A stretch of DNA of 64,000 nucleotides from an uncultured Pseudomonadota bacterium (lineage in GTDB: Bacteria; Bdellovibrionota_B; Oligoflexia; Oligoflexales; CAIYRB01): positions 1-64,000 of the forward strand of contig CAIYRB010000198.1 of NCBI GenBank assembly GCA_903928445.1, written 5' to 3'. Below the pieces are notes generated by a model. The model saw only the letters and a list, made by a program, of their open reading frames with translations. It searched no databases and was not told the origin of the DNA. Within the stretch, counting starts at the first letter, position 1, and each line of letters begins with the position of its first letter. The position numbers were made by a program, and so were the translations under genes. Positions 1 to 9,755 of this stretch are shown here, in pieces.

Positions 1-42
1 GGCCAACCTCTCTAAAAGTCTAGGGAAAATCCTATTTTTATA

Positions 43-92
43 TAAAAAAGCCCTCAATGCCGTGCTGCACGCGGTGTCGAGGGTTTTTAATC
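43..92. terminator. Hairpin flanked by A run and T run
   Basis: An imperfect inverted repeat pairs AAAAGCCCTC with GAGGGTTTTT, with a smaller CGTG/CACG stem at its tip. It has an A run on the left and a T run on the right, so it could end transcription from either side. The upstream gene lies outside the window. Confidence 0.6.
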
Positions 93-197
93 TTTCCAAC
101 GCCTTGGAGCCCATGGCTCAGGGCTTAACTTGATGGCTATGAGTAGACTTTTCAAGCCGTCTACTCCCATCCACTTCCATCCAAATGGACTCCAAAG

Positions 198-1088
198 ATG
201 ACCCACGCCGATGATCTTGGCCCAATGACCGAAAAGGTCATTCTTATTACCGGAGCCACGTTTGGCATCGGCAAGGAAGCCGCCCTTGCTCTGGCGAAGA
301 TGGGTGGCACCATCGTCATCGTCGGCCGCGACCAAGCCCGCACAGCGGGCACGGTTAAATGGCTAAAGGCCGAAAGCGGCAGCCATAAGATCGATTCGTT
401 GCTTGGGGACCTGTCGCTACTGTCTGAAGCGACTAGAGTCGCGACAGAGTTCAAGTCTAAGTATCAACGACTCGATGTCTTACTAAACAATGTAGGTGCC
501 ATATTTGCACAAAGGACGCTGACCGCAGAAGGCTTTGAACACACCTACGCGTTAAATCACCTAGGACCCTTCGCCTTAACGTTGCGCCTTTTGGACCTAC
601 TTCTGACGAGTCAACCGGCACGCATCATCAACACCTCGTCGACCGCGCATCGTCACGGCCATATCAATTTTGATGACCTGCAAACGGCCCAAGGGTTTAA
701 TGGGCTTAAATGCTACGGCGCGTCGAAACTAGCCAATATTCTCTTCACGCGGGCCCTTGCTCGCCGCCTTAAATCCACGAAGATCACTGTCAATGCCTTG
801 CACCCAGGCGTGGTTGGCACCGGCTTTGGACACAACAATCCTGGACTATTCAGGCTCTTGGCATCAGTGATTAAGCCCTTCCTGCTGTCGCCAGCGCAGG
901 GTGCTGCGACCTCGATTTACCTAGCCAGTTCACCAGCTGTGGCTAATACCAGCGGTGCCTACTTCGTTAAATGCCGACCAGCAAAAACCAGCAAGGAGGG
1001 CGAGGATGAAGCTGTGCAAGAACGGCTGTGGGCTATCAGCCTTGAGCAAACCAAATTGCAGCCTATTTGGCGGGCGCTGTCCCTTTGA
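198..1088 (+). CDS. Short-chain dehydrogenase/reductase (SDR), retinol-dehydrogenase-like
   Basis: This is a soluble NAD(P)-dependent oxidoreductase of the SDR superfamily; the substrate cannot be told from sequence. The Rossmann glycine motif TGATFGIG lies near residues 18-25, the NNVG motif (usual form NNAG) follows, the catalytic Ser is in the INTSST stretch, and the active-site pair is in YGASK. Length (296 aa) and the C-terminal GVVGTGFG region fit the retinol dehydrogenase/WW-oxidoreductase-like branch. The start is uncertain: an internal ATG at 225 begins directly before the Rossmann fold (MTEKVILITG) and neither start has a good Shine-Dalgarno sequence. A beta-galactosidase gene follows on the same strand about 60 bases later, so the two may be co-transcribed. 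Confidence 0.87.
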   Translation: MTHADDLGPMTEKVILITGATFGIGKEAALALAKMGGTIVIVGRDQARTAGTVKWLKAESGSHKIDSLLGDLSLLSEATRVATEFKSKYQRLDVLLNNVGAIFAQRTLTAEGFEHTYALNHLGPFALTLRLLDLLLTSQPARIINTSSTAHRHGHINFDDLQTAQGFNGLKCYGASKLANILFTRALARRLKSTKITVNALHPGVVGTGFGHNNPGLFRLLASVIKPFLLSPAQGAATSIYLASSPAVANTSGAYFVKCRPAKTSKEGEDEAVQERLWAISLEQTKLQPIWRALSL

Positions 1089-1147
1089 CGCCATTTCTAG
1101 AGTGGTCTAATTGCAGCGCATCCCACTCCACTGGATCGGAGAGCCTA

Positions 1148-2977
1148 TTGAAGTACGTACTTTTGGCATTGCTTACCCTCTGGCCACGAGCCGTTACCGC
1201 CGCGCCGGACGGCCCTAAAATCCAGACCTTCGCCCTTGAAGACGAGGAATTTGTCTTAGACGGCAAGCCTCACCTCATACGCAGTGGGGAGCTCCACTAT
1301 CCGCGGGTACCCGCCGAGTATTGGCGCGACCGCATGAAAAAAATGCGTAGCATGGGCCTAAACACGCTTAGCACCTATGTGTTCTGGAACTTGCACGAGC
1401 CCAAGCCAGGCCAGTTTAACTTCAGTGGCCAGCTTGATCTGGCGCGATTTATCAAAACTGCAGCGGAAGAAGGGCTGAGCGTCCTGCTGCGCCCGGGCCC
1501 GTATATCTGCGGCGAATGGGAGTTTGGCGGGTTACCCAGCTGGTTACTAAAAATTCCAGACTTGCAAGTGCGCACATCGGACCCCCGCTTTCTCGCCGCT
1601 GTCGATCGCTATCTTAAAAAAGTTGGCGAGCAGGTATCCCACTTGATGCTCCAGCGCGGCGGACCTATCCTGATGGTTCAGGTTGAAAACGAATATGGCT
1701 CCTTCGGCACCGACCGATCCTATATGAACGCAATCAAAAAATCCGTCCGCAATGCCGGGTTCGACGGAGCTTTATTTACCAGCGATAGTGTTTGGGGGCA
1801 CGCCGAGGCACAAAAGGAACTTGGTTTTGGCACCTTTCCCGAGGACCTCGTCACGGTTAACTTCAATCAAAATCTAACACCAGCAACGCAGCTTGCAGAG
1901 CTGACTAAATTCCGGCCAGAAAGTCCAGCCATGTGCGCGGAGTATTGGGTTGGCTGGTTTGACCAAGTCGGTGGAGCGCACGCGGTGAAGAGCAGTAGCG
2001 AAGGCACTACTGGCCTAAGCTGGATGATGCAGCATAACGTCAGCTTCAATATCTATATGTTTCACGGCGGCACGAACTTTGGCTTTATGAACGGCGCCGA
2101 TTGGAACCACGGATTCTACCTTCCAGACACGACCAACTATGACTACGATGCGCCGCTCGACGAAGCGGGTCGACCTACGCCAAAATTCTTTGCCTACCGC
2201 GACACCATTGCGAAGAACCTACCTGAAAAAGAGGATTTCCCAGCGCTGCCGCAGGAGATTCCCATGATCTCCATCCCAACCTTCGCTCTTTCCGAGAATG
2301 CCCCACTGGTGCAGCTCCTACCCCAGCCCATATCCAGCGAACGACCAAAAAGCATGGAGGATCTGGATCAAGCTTACGGCTTTATCCTATATCAGCACAT
2401 GATCACAGCTCCCTACCGCGGGCTGCTGGAGATCAAAGACGTCCACGACTACGCCCTAGTATCCCAGGGCGGAAAGCCCCTTGGTACCTTGGACCGTCGC
2501 CTCAAGCAAAGCACGCTGGATCTTCGGCTTGAGGCCGGAAAGCCGCTGGAGATCCTCGTAGAAAATATGGGCCGCCTGAATTTTTCGACCGAGATGCAAG
2601 ACGAACGCAAAGGCATCACCGAGAGCGTCCTATCGGAGAAAGGCGAGCTGCTTGGCTGGACTATTTATACCCTGCCTTTGGACAACCTCTCGACGCTGCG
2701 CTTTGGCAAGCAGGTCGCGACCGGCCCAGCATTCTACCGCGGCCATTTCGACCTCGCCGAGGTCGGTGATACCTACCTGGACACGAGAGGCTGGGGTAAG
2801 GGCGTTGTCTTTATCAATGGTCACAATCTTGGCCGTTACTGGCGCATCGGGCCGCAGCACGCCCTGTACTGCCCGGCGTCATGGCTTAAAAAGGGCAAGA
2901 ACGAAGTCATCGTCTTTGACCTGGACAGCATGGGCCAACGCACCATGCAGGGGTTGACCCATCCAGTCTACGACTGA
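1148..2977 (+). CDS. Secreted beta-galactosidase, glycoside hydrolase family 35
   Basis: It hydrolyses terminal beta-galactosides, probably outside the cytoplasm. The proton donor is the second Glu of the family signature GGPILMVQVENEYG. The nucleophile is expected in AEYWVGWFD, and the conserved MFHGGTNFGFMNGA stretch is present. C-terminal beta-sandwich domains follow (FYRGHF, GRYWRIGP). The ORF track starts at 1067, overlapping the upstream SDR gene. I prefer the TTG at 1148, because GGAG sits six bases upstream and translation then begins directly with a signal peptide (KYVLLALLTLW...AVTAA). That leaves about 609 aa, usual for bacterial GH35. No sugar transporter is adjacent, so the physiological substrate is unknown. 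Confidence 0.9.
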   Translation: MKYVLLALLTLWPRAVTAAPDGPKIQTFALEDEEFVLDGKPHLIRSGELHYPRVPAEYWRDRMKKMRSMGLNTLSTYVFWNLHEPKPGQFNFSGQLDLARFIKTAAEEGLSVLLRPGPYICGEWEFGGLPSWLLKIPDLQVRTSDPRFLAAVDRYLKKVGEQVSHLMLQRGGPILMVQVENEYGSFGTDRSYMNAIKKSVRNAGFDGALFTSDSVWGHAEAQKELGFGTFPEDLVTVNFNQNLTPATQLAELTKFRPESPAMCAEYWVGWFDQVGGAHAVKSSSEGTTGLSWMMQHNVSFNIYMFHGGTNFGFMNGADWNHGFYLPDTTNYDYDAPLDEAGRPTPKFFAYRDTIAKNLPEKEDFPALPQEIPMISIPTFALSENAPLVQLLPQPISSERPKSMEDLDQAYGFILYQHMITAPYRGLLEIKDVHDYALVSQGGKPLGTLDRRLKQSTLDLRLEAGKPLEILVENMGRLNFSTEMQDERKGITESVLSEKGELLGWTIYTLPLDNLSTLRFGKQVATGPAFYRGHFDLAEVGDTYLDTRGWGKGVVFINGHNLGRYWRIGPQHALYCPASWLKKGKNEVIVFDLDSMGQRTMQGLTHPVYD

Positions 2978-3083
2978 ACATGCCTTAAATATTGAAACTA
3001 CAGGACAAATTAGATTCCTCGCTTGCCATGGCTGGGGATTCTTGATAGACGCGTAGCTCTCGCATTCTGATGCGCTCTGAGCT

Positions 3084-3158
3084 GGTTCCGTGGTGAAATG
3101 GATATCATGCCGCCCTCCGAAGGCGGTGGTGCAGGTTCGATTCCTGCCGGAACCGCCA
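3084..3158 (+). tRNA. tRNA-Arg(CCG)
   Basis: A full cloverleaf of 75 nt including encoded CCA. Acceptor GGTTCCG pairs with CGGAACC. Anticodon stem CCGCC/GGCGG encloses the loop CTCCGAA, giving anticodon CCG, which reads the Arg codon CGG. The T arm GCAGG-TTCGATT-CCTGC is perfect. It stands alone, and decayed sequence begins just downstream. Confidence 0.96.
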
Positions 3159-3159
3159 T

Positions 3160-3650
3160 ATATTTAGAGGGTTAGAAATTCAGAAGTCACCCGTTTTGGA
3201 TGCGTAGGGGGGCTTCCGAAGGCGGCCGAGAAATTAAAGTTAGCCATCAAAACCTGGGGCTAGTTTAGTTTCGAGCGTCAGGAAATCTCGTTCGAGGACA
3301 AAACCGTTTTGGGAGGTCTGACGAAATGGCGCAACAACTAAGACACGGTCAACCGAATGGTGATCCTTCGGTCCTTTAGGCAAGGTTCACCGACACCGCC
3401 CAGTTTAGTGGTTGGAAGACGGAGAGGATGATTCGGTTTTTGTCCATATCCGCCTCGCCGCAGTACGGGACATTAAGTCGCCGAGAAAAATGTAGGCTGA
3501 CGCCGCATTTTTTTTGCCAGGACGCAGATCTGCTTTTTATCCTCGTGGGAGAAAGCGGGTCAAGGCGATGAACTACGGACGAAAACGGTCCGGAACTTCA
3601 CATCAAACTAGACCGTGGAGAACGTGGTCGAGGGAACACGGAGGGGGGCG
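3160..3650. other. Non-coding stretch next to tRNA-Arg, no gene seen
   Basis: About 490 bases without a convincing reading frame on either strand. It contains many stops and short A/T runs. An 11-base repeat of part of the tRNA anticodon arm (TCCGAAGGCGG) occurs at 3215-3225. It looks like the near edge of the decayed region that continues to about 5100. Confidence 0.5.
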
Positions 3651-4100
3651 TTAGGTCGCCTCAGCCTCGGCGGGTATTTCCACGATGTCTTTTGCTTTCA
3701 GGAGCGGCCAAAGGTCTGCGACGGGCCAGCGGCTCTTGCGAATGGAAAGGATAGGGCGAACTGTGCCTGTGCGACGCCCCAGCTCCCGAATTATTGCCTC
3801 TAGCGTCTCGACTCGGCTTTCGCGGGCGACCTCGTCGGCCAGCTTGGCCCCAAAAATTTTTGCTTGCCCGTCCAAGACCTCGTAATAGATATGACCAACG
3901 GAGCGACCTTGCCGATGAAGGCTCAGTCGAGGTGACGGGGTGACGTAGGGCCTAGCCTCATCACCTACGAGTTCATCGAGGAACTCGAAATCAGGAGCGA
4001 CCAGTTTAGACGATGTGGACATATCCTTGGGCCTGCATCTTCGCCCAGAATCCTGAGCTCGTTGGGACAATCCGAGAGTGCTGAACTCAAACTCGTTCAC
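3651..4100 (-). CDS. Hypothetical protein in decayed region
   Basis: I do not recognise this protein. The open frame is 149 aa with a GTG start at 4100; an internal ATG at 4022 (MSTSSKLVAPDFEF) may be the true start. The product would be a small, charged, soluble protein without membrane segments, repeats or clear motifs. It overlaps the end of an acetyltransferase-like fragment and sits among broken genes, so it may itself be a remnant. The absence of stops over 149 codons is the main support. Confidence 0.35.
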   Translation of the reverse strand: MNEFEFSTLGLSQRAQDSGRRCRPKDMSTSSKLVAPDFEFLDELVGDEARPYVTPSPRLSLHRQGRSVGHIYYEVLDGQAKIFGAKLADEVARESRVETLEAIIRELGRRTGTVRPILSIRKSRWPVADLWPLLKAKDIVEIPAEAEAT

Positions 4101-4300
4101 CTCGGTATTTGTTTACCACGGACTCTAACAAACGTCGACCAATGCCTTGCCTATGGAAAGAGCCGAGCACGCCAATCCCGCGAGATAGTCTCAAAAACTT
4201 GCCGGCGAAGAGGTCTTCGACATAGAGTAATCGACCGACATCGTCATTGTAGACTCATGGCCTCGGCACATTTCGCGACATAACGGTCGGGAACTTTCGC
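4087..4300 (-). pseudogene. Fragment resembling the end of a GNAT acetyltransferase
   Basis: On the minus strand the stretch reads RLLYVEDLF, then after an apparent shift SFHRQGIGRRLLESVVN, ending in a stop at 4087. Q-x-G-I-G-R-x-L-L is the acetyl-CoA-binding motif A of GNAT N-acetyltransferases, normally preceded by a strand like LLYVEDL. There is no upstream reading frame of domain length, and stops interrupt all frames. The identification rests on one motif only. Confidence 0.35.
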
Positions 4301-4439
4301 CACAGCGTGCCCTTACCGCCGTCGCCGGGATAGTACTGCTCCCAAATCGCCGAGGCCGTAAACGGGCAGCGGATACCAGCGACGATCTTCCAGACGGGGA
4401 CGAATGCCTTCGCCGGAAACGTGTACCCTGGGCGGCTGA

Positions 4440-5107
4440 TGAACGGTGCACCAACAACTGCTCATTAAGCTTAAGCAGCTCCTTAACGCTCCCGTCGGCC
4501 TCGTGCAACGAGACTGCCGATGCGAGAGCTTTAGTTCGTGACAGCGACTGCGCAAGCGCACTGCGGTAGATGGCTTCATCATCAACGACTAGAACCTTGA
4601 TGGGCCGGCCAAGGCGCCTGCTGCTTGCAATTATTTCGTCTTCCAAAGTTAATTCGTCTTTATCGATGCTCATGCTGCTGTGCGTATCGTCTTTGCCACT
4701 CAGCGATAAAAACGCTCTAGAAATCCCGGAACTATGAGCCGGAAGATGTGCCTTTGTCGTCCCCGCACGTCCAGTGGTGATGGGTAATGTGAAATAGAAC
4801 TCGACCTTTCCTTTCGGAAAATCGTTACCGTTGAATGATTCACACCAGATCCGCTCGCCATGAGTCCTATCACTTTCTAAGCGATTGCGAGTCCCAAGCC
4901 AGTTCCACCCTTTTTCCCTGAGGAGAAGAAGGCCTCGAACAACTTTGGTATATTCTCTGCCGGGATAAATGATCCTGCGTTACCGATGCAGAATTCAATC
5001 TGCGCATCATGTTCTCGTGTTCTGAACCAGATTTTTCCGCTGTAACCTATGGCCTGTACTATGGATTGCTAAATGGCGTTGTTGCGCCGCACTTTTTGAT
5101 AGGCGAT
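4440..5107 (-). pseudogene. Broken paralogue of the hybrid histidine kinase at 7040-9737
   Basis: The minus-strand translation matches the intact kinase domain by domain. IWFRTRE and NAGSFIPAENIPKLFEAFF are followed by SSGKKGGTGLGLAIA (G boxes of the ATPase domain). Then come IWCESFNGNDFPKGKVEFYFTLPI and the receiver start RPIKVLVVDDEAIYRSALAQ. Compare SGKKGGTGLGLAIA and RPIRVLIVDDEAIYRSGLAS in the other copy. The sensor, HAMP and HisKA parts are gone. In-frame TAG codons lie at 4877-4879, where the paralogue has Gln after GLGLAIA, and at 5069-5071. A frameshift follows the first of these. The receiver fades out after about 60 residues. The ORF-track entry 4191-4673 is only the surviving receiver piece plus unrelated frame. 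Confidence 0.88.
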
Positions 5108-5118
5108 TAGCTCTTCGC

Positions 5119-5604
5119 CTAAATCGCTGGTGTAGCCACGAAAAAATAGCCGTATGCCCACTCGGGTAGGGGATGCGGCTTCTTAGTTGAGATTTTTACG
5201 GGATGCTCGATATAAAACCCTCTGGCAAACACACGCCCGTCATCCATTCCTTTCAGTTCGAATCTGACCTTTTGTTTGCCGGGCTCGATTATTTGTATGC
5301 TTGATTCAGCTAGCACCTGATTGGTCCCCTGTATCGGCCGAATAAAGTCTATTTCTAAGTGAGAAGAGAAAAACCCAAGATCCTTTTTGGTGAGTTCATC
5401 TATAGCTATCTTGAAATAATTATAGAAAAAAATGAAACGTGACCCGATTACCAAATCCAAATACCGACCCGTACTCACGTGGCCATACGGGTCTAGGTCA
5501 GCGAAGCGCACATCCATGGGCTGCGCGTAAATAATCGGTTTCGACAAGTCCGCTGACGCGACCAAGAGTTGGCTCGGACTATCGTCGTTTTTCTGCGAGG
5601 TCAT
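5119..5604 (-). CDS. Acyl-CoA thioesterase, 4HBT hotdog family
   Basis: A hotdog-fold thioesterase of 161 aa that would hydrolyse an acyl-CoA; chain length specificity is unknown. The signature RFADLDPYGHVSTGRYLDLVI carries the catalytic Asp (DLDPYGH, as in the D-x-x-x-H-x-N pattern of 4-hydroxybenzoyl-CoA thioesterases, here with Ser in place of the usual Asn). It is followed by the central hotdog helix and the strand EIDFIRPIQ. GGAG lies seven bases before the ATG. The gene is intact inside an otherwise decayed region, and its 3' end abuts the broken kinase, apparently replacing that gene's 5' half. Confidence 0.82.
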   Translation of the reverse strand: MTSQKNDDSPSQLLVASADLSKPIIYAQPMDVRFADLDPYGHVSTGRYLDLVIGSRFIFFYNYFKIAIDELTKKDLGFFSSHLEIDFIRPIQGTNQVLAESSIQIIEPGKQKVRFELKGMDDGRVFARGFYIEHPVKISTKKPHPLPEWAYGYFFVATPAI

Positions 5605-6536
5605 AGGTGTCTCCGGTTATTTTGGTACCGTCAGTAAATGCCGAAGTTCATTCGATGCTGTGGATAACACCAACAACAGGGTAGTGTTTGACTGAGATTG
5701 TCCCACCTGACAAACTCACGCTGGGTCAGTTTTGCAAGCTCCGCGCCAGGACGTTGCCCCGCGACGCGACGCCAAACCCTTAATGAAGTGGACACTTACC
5801 GCCTCGGCACGAGATTCAAACAGTGTTGAAGGATTTGACAGGTGAAGACCAAAGCTATGATAAGGACGTTCCAATTATTCAAACTAATTGAGTTTAGTAT
5901 TCGTCCCTCGGTCCTCGCAAGTCGAACTCTGCTTTTTTACGGATGTCGATGGGCTGAATTGGCCCTTGATTCAAACGTCTTCCATTGGCCGTTTTGGCTC
6001 AGATCCCCACTTCCTGCCTCTATCTTGCGAACTTGAATCGATCCCTGGTGCCAACAGGTACTTCTTCACTTCTTAAAGCTCCACTCAGCACTTAAGCCAT
6101 TGCCTCTGTCCTGCCTCTGTGCGGACGGCACGCCCTCTGCTTTCTGACTCGTCCCAGCGCTACGCTGCGCACGTCCCAAAACTTCGGCGGCGACTCGTGG
6201 TGAGGCCCGCTCCCTTCGACCCTGCCTCCTATTTTATCGTCTTCTATGGCTTCTATGACTTTCTAACCACTGAAACCCTTGAGAAATTTGGCGCACATGT
6301 TGCTTAGTCGACTCGCACGAGACGAGGGCGAGAGAGCACGAACTGGGCCAAGGTCAGGCCGCGGACGATTTTGCAGGGTTCGCTGAAAATGCCGCGCGCC
6401 ATAAACAATTTTTTTCTACGCTATTAGCTGCTTGGGCAGGCGGCGGCTGAAAAAATGGAAAGGTGTGGTAAAAGACGGCCCTTGAGTGCGAAAGCGCGGC
6501 CTCATTAACACCAAACCAACGAATTGAGGGAGCACC
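5605..6536. other. Long intergenic stretch, no supported gene
   Basis: About 930 bases between divergent genes. The three short plus-strand frames in the ORF track (62-64 aa) have no recognisable motif and no good ribosome-binding site, and two of them overlap in different frames. I take the stretch to be decayed sequence plus the promoters of the flanking genes. Confidence 0.5.
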
Positions 6537-7043
6537 ATGACTAACGTTCAGCGTCCTCAGGAAATTATTGCCCAGCTCGGCTTGAGCCCGCTGCCCGAAG
6601 AAGGTGGGTTTTACGCCGAGACATACCGTAGCTCGTACACATTAGACTTGCCGCATGGACCTCGTGCAGCTGGGACCGCCATATTCTATATGATTACCGC
6701 AGGAAACTTCTCAGCCCTACACCGTCTCAAGCACGACGAAATTTTCCACTTCTATCAGGGCGATCCAGTAACGATGTTGCTCATTTCAGAAAACGGCAGC
6801 GGCCAGGAAATCACTCTCGGACACGACATCATATCTGGTCAACGACCGCAAGCTATTGTCCCAGCTGGTGTATGGCAGGGTAGTAGGATCAAGACTCCGC
6901 AGCTCGGATGGTCCTTGATGGGTACTACGATGTCACCAGGATTTGAGTTCGCCGATTTCGAGCTAGCTGATCGAGAGAAGTTGACCGCATCGTGTCCCGA
7001 TTTATCAAGTGAAATAGCTAGCCTCACCAGGGCGAATTCATGA
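6537..7043 (+). CDS. Cupin domain protein, DUF985 family
   Basis: A small cytoplasmic beta-barrel protein of the Cupin_5/DUF985 family; no reaction is firmly established for the family. Typical sequence runs from the N-terminal LGLSPLPEEGGFYAETYRS through TAIFYMITAGNFSALHRLKHDEIFHFYQGDP, where the His and Glu residues resemble a cupin metal site, to VPAGVWQGSRI. At 168 aa the length is normal. GAGGGAG lies four bases before ATG. The stop codon overlaps the start of the downstream sensor kinase (ATGA), so the two genes are translationally coupled. Confidence 0.9.
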   Translation: MTNVQRPQEIIAQLGLSPLPEEGGFYAETYRSSYTLDLPHGPRAAGTAIFYMITAGNFSALHRLKHDEIFHFYQGDPVTMLLISENGSGQEITLGHDIISGQRPQAIVPAGVWQGSRIKTPQLGWSLMGTTMSPGFEFADFELADREKLTASCPDLSSEIASLTRANS

Positions 7044-9737
7044 AATTTGTGCACAAGATTTTTGCGGCTGTTTTTTTGACGTCCATGTCTATCGTCATAA
7101 TCGCTGCGATGAGTTTAAGCTGGGTTTTTGAACGCGAGCAGCTCAGATCCTTTACCGCTAGGTATGAGGCACTGGCCGAGTCGCTTGCTCACACGCTTGT
7201 TCAAGCGGAGAAAAACACCGATATCTTAATGAAGAATGCCGCGCTGGTCGTCCAAGCGAAGGAGTCCCAGAACAGGGGTTTGACGACGCAAGAGCTAAAG
7301 AATCTTGCTAATTTAACTGGTGTTACCCACGTGTTCCTGATTGATGCGAACGGCAAGTTTTTTAGATCCACAAATGAAGACCCTGACCTCATACCGAACC
7401 TTTTTTTTATTTAGTGAAAAATATCGAGGCCTTATAAACGGGACAAGCGACCTAGAAAAAACACCGATTATCCCTCCTCGCCCTGAGCCAACGCCTTTTA
7501 AGTTTGTGCTGGTGCCTAATGCTAAAAGAGATCGCATCATCGAATTGGGCATGAGGGTCGACTTTATATCGGCAACGCTCAAGCAAGCTCTAGCTGGCGA
7601 TCCCGAAGTTACCCAGCTAAGTCTCTACGCGTCAAATGGTGTATCACTTGGGACAGTGGGGCGAAGCGACGACCCAAAGCCAGCTCCTGGTGATGGGTTA
7701 AAGCAAGGTGTTGTACGAGATGATGAGCGAGAGATGACACTTGTCACTAAAATCGCTACCGACCAGGGCAGCGATGCCGAATATTTAACTAGCGCTGGCG
7801 GATATTTTTACACCCTATCTGCAACCGTCTCTAAAGGTGTGTTAATTCGTGACAGAACGCACATACGTAGATTCCTTTTTTTAGTCACTGTCGGAGGCTT
7901 TGTGGCCAGCCTCCTTCTAGCACTTTTTTTATCGAGACGGCTCGTGTCGAAGCTAAACATCATGACATCTAAGTTAAATCACGCATTTTCTGCCGATGAC
8001 TTACAAATGGACGTCAAATTGGACGGTGGAGACGAGATGGGGCAGCTATCAGCTGCCTTTGACTCTATGGCGTCTCGTTTACGCTCCAACCAGAAAAAGA
8101 TACTTGCTGCGCAGAAATCCGAAGCAATTGCTCAGATGATGCAGATGCTTGCCCACGATATCCGAAAGCCATTTTCGATGCTTAAAATGGGCCTAACGAT
8201 GCTGGGAAGAGCTGCGGACCCAGCTGGTGTCAAGGCGACCCTAGCCAAGGTTGTGCCCGAGATCGACAGGGCAATGGGCCACGTCAACGGCATGCTTGAG
8301 GACTTGCTTGAGGTCGGATCAACCTCGACCCAGCTTATTCAAGAGCCCGTCAGCCCCGAGGCCCTTATTGCGCAGACTCTTTGGGACATCTTCCGCGTCT
8401 ACCCGAAGGCAAATGTTTCTATTAGCTACAACTTTGGCCATACCCACGCCGTCAATGCCCACGTCCAAAAAGTAGGTAGGGTATTTAGCAACATAGTAGG
8501 GAACGCTGTCCAGGCAATGAACTATAAGGGGCAAATCTGGTTCGCCACGCGCGAGGTCGTCACCGAAGGCAAACCGTTCATCGCATTCATTTTGGGCAAC
8601 GCGGGCTCTGTGATTCCGCCAGAGAATCTAGCGAAGCTCTTCGATGCGTTCTTCACTAGCGGCAAGAAGGGCGGCACGGGTCTCGGGCTCGCGATCGCCC
8701 AGAAGGTAGTCATGGCGCACGGCGGCACCATTTGGTGCGAGTCCAGTAGGACCGCCCAGCATCCCGAGGGTCAGGTAGAGTTCAAGTTTACGCTGCCGAT
8801 TGCGGCAGGCCAGGCGGTGAAGACCACGGCCAACCTGCCGAACCACAGCTCCGAGATCACCAAGGACCTGCTGGCAGTCGATGAGGCGCCCGGATCTTCA
8901 CTATCAGGCCCCGACGCCACCGAGCTGTCACTGGAGGCTGACATTATAGCTATTGCGAAGGCCAAAGGTCGTCCGATTAGAGTGTTGATTGTAGATGACG
9001 AGGCGATCTACAGAAGCGGCCTCGCATCTTCGTTGTCGCGCAGCTCTGAGCTGGCGGCGGCGATTGTCCTGGTGGAGGCCAAGGATAACGACAATGGCCT
9101 TGCTAAGATCGGTGAAAGACCAGACCTCGTCATTACCGATGTTGATATGGGTCACGAGGTTAATGGCTTCGATTTCGTCACAGCCATTAGAGCGGCGGGA
9201 TTCGCTGGGCTTGTCTGCGTGCATTCAAACCGCATGGTTGCTGAGGACCACCGTACAGCCCTTGAGAGCGGCGCCGACGCCTTTATCAGCAAGCCAGCAT
9301 CGAGAGCGCAGTTGCTCAAGCTCGTTGTTCAAGCGGGTCAAAGGGCGTCGGCAGTGCGTCAGGGAGCAACTACCAAAGTCGCCACCAACGCGAAGCCCGA
9401 AGTCCTCGTTGTGGACGACAACATTTTTATTCTTGAGGCTTGGGAGGATATGTTGAAGGCCGATGCAACAGTCCACATGATCACCACTCAAGAAGACCTT
9501 GAAGCGCGGTTGGCTAAGGACCCTGAATTTTTGGAGCGCTTGTCTCTAGTCATAACCGACTTCCACTTCGATGGTTCCCGCTATGATGGCCAGGACGTCG
9601 CTCGGCTGATCAAGCAGCATCGACCTTCGCTTACGGTGCTCCTGTCTTCTGATGGCGTTTTTGCTGAGGGGCTGGACGGCCCTGACCGTATTATTGGCAA
9701 AGAGCCCGTCAAGTTGAGCAAGCTCGCCATGGCCTGA
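7040..9737 (+). pseudogene. Hybrid sensor histidine kinase with two receivers, frameshifted at a T8 run
   Basis: A membrane-bound two-component hybrid kinase, read as two ORFs (7040-7414 and 7341-9737). Removing one T from the T8 run at 7401-7408 gives one continuous protein of about 898 aa. Order of domains: TM1 (about residues 5-27), periplasmic sensor, TM2 (RRFLFLVTVGGFVASLLLALFL), HAMP, HisKA with phospho-accepting His in AHDIRKPF, and HATPase with N box NIVGNAVQAM and G box GGTGLGLAIA. Receiver 1 (VLIVDDEAIYRSG, VITDVDMG, ISKPAS) and receiver 2 (VLVVDDN, VITDFHFDG, GKEPVK) follow. The start ATG overlaps the cupin stop. The shift could be a real mutation, slippage at the homopolymer or a sequencing error. 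A decayed paralogue lies at 4440-5107. Confidence 0.88.
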
Positions 9738-9755
9738 AAGGCAAAAGAGTCCACC

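Noticed and set aside
3116-3225. 11-base repeat TCCGAAGGCGG shared by tRNA-Arg and sequence 100 bases downstream as an attachment site
   Set aside because: It copies the anticodon arm rather than the tRNA 3' end, is short, and no integrase or second flank was seen.
4191-4673. 161-codon minus-strand ORF as a real response regulator
   Set aside because: Only the first ~70 residues are receiver-like; the rest is out-of-frame, Arg/Ser-rich sequence with no receiver strands, and it belongs to the broken kinase copy.
5842-6307. Short plus-strand ORFs of 62-64 aa
   Set aside because: No motif, no ribosome-binding site and overlapping frames; best treated as intergenic.
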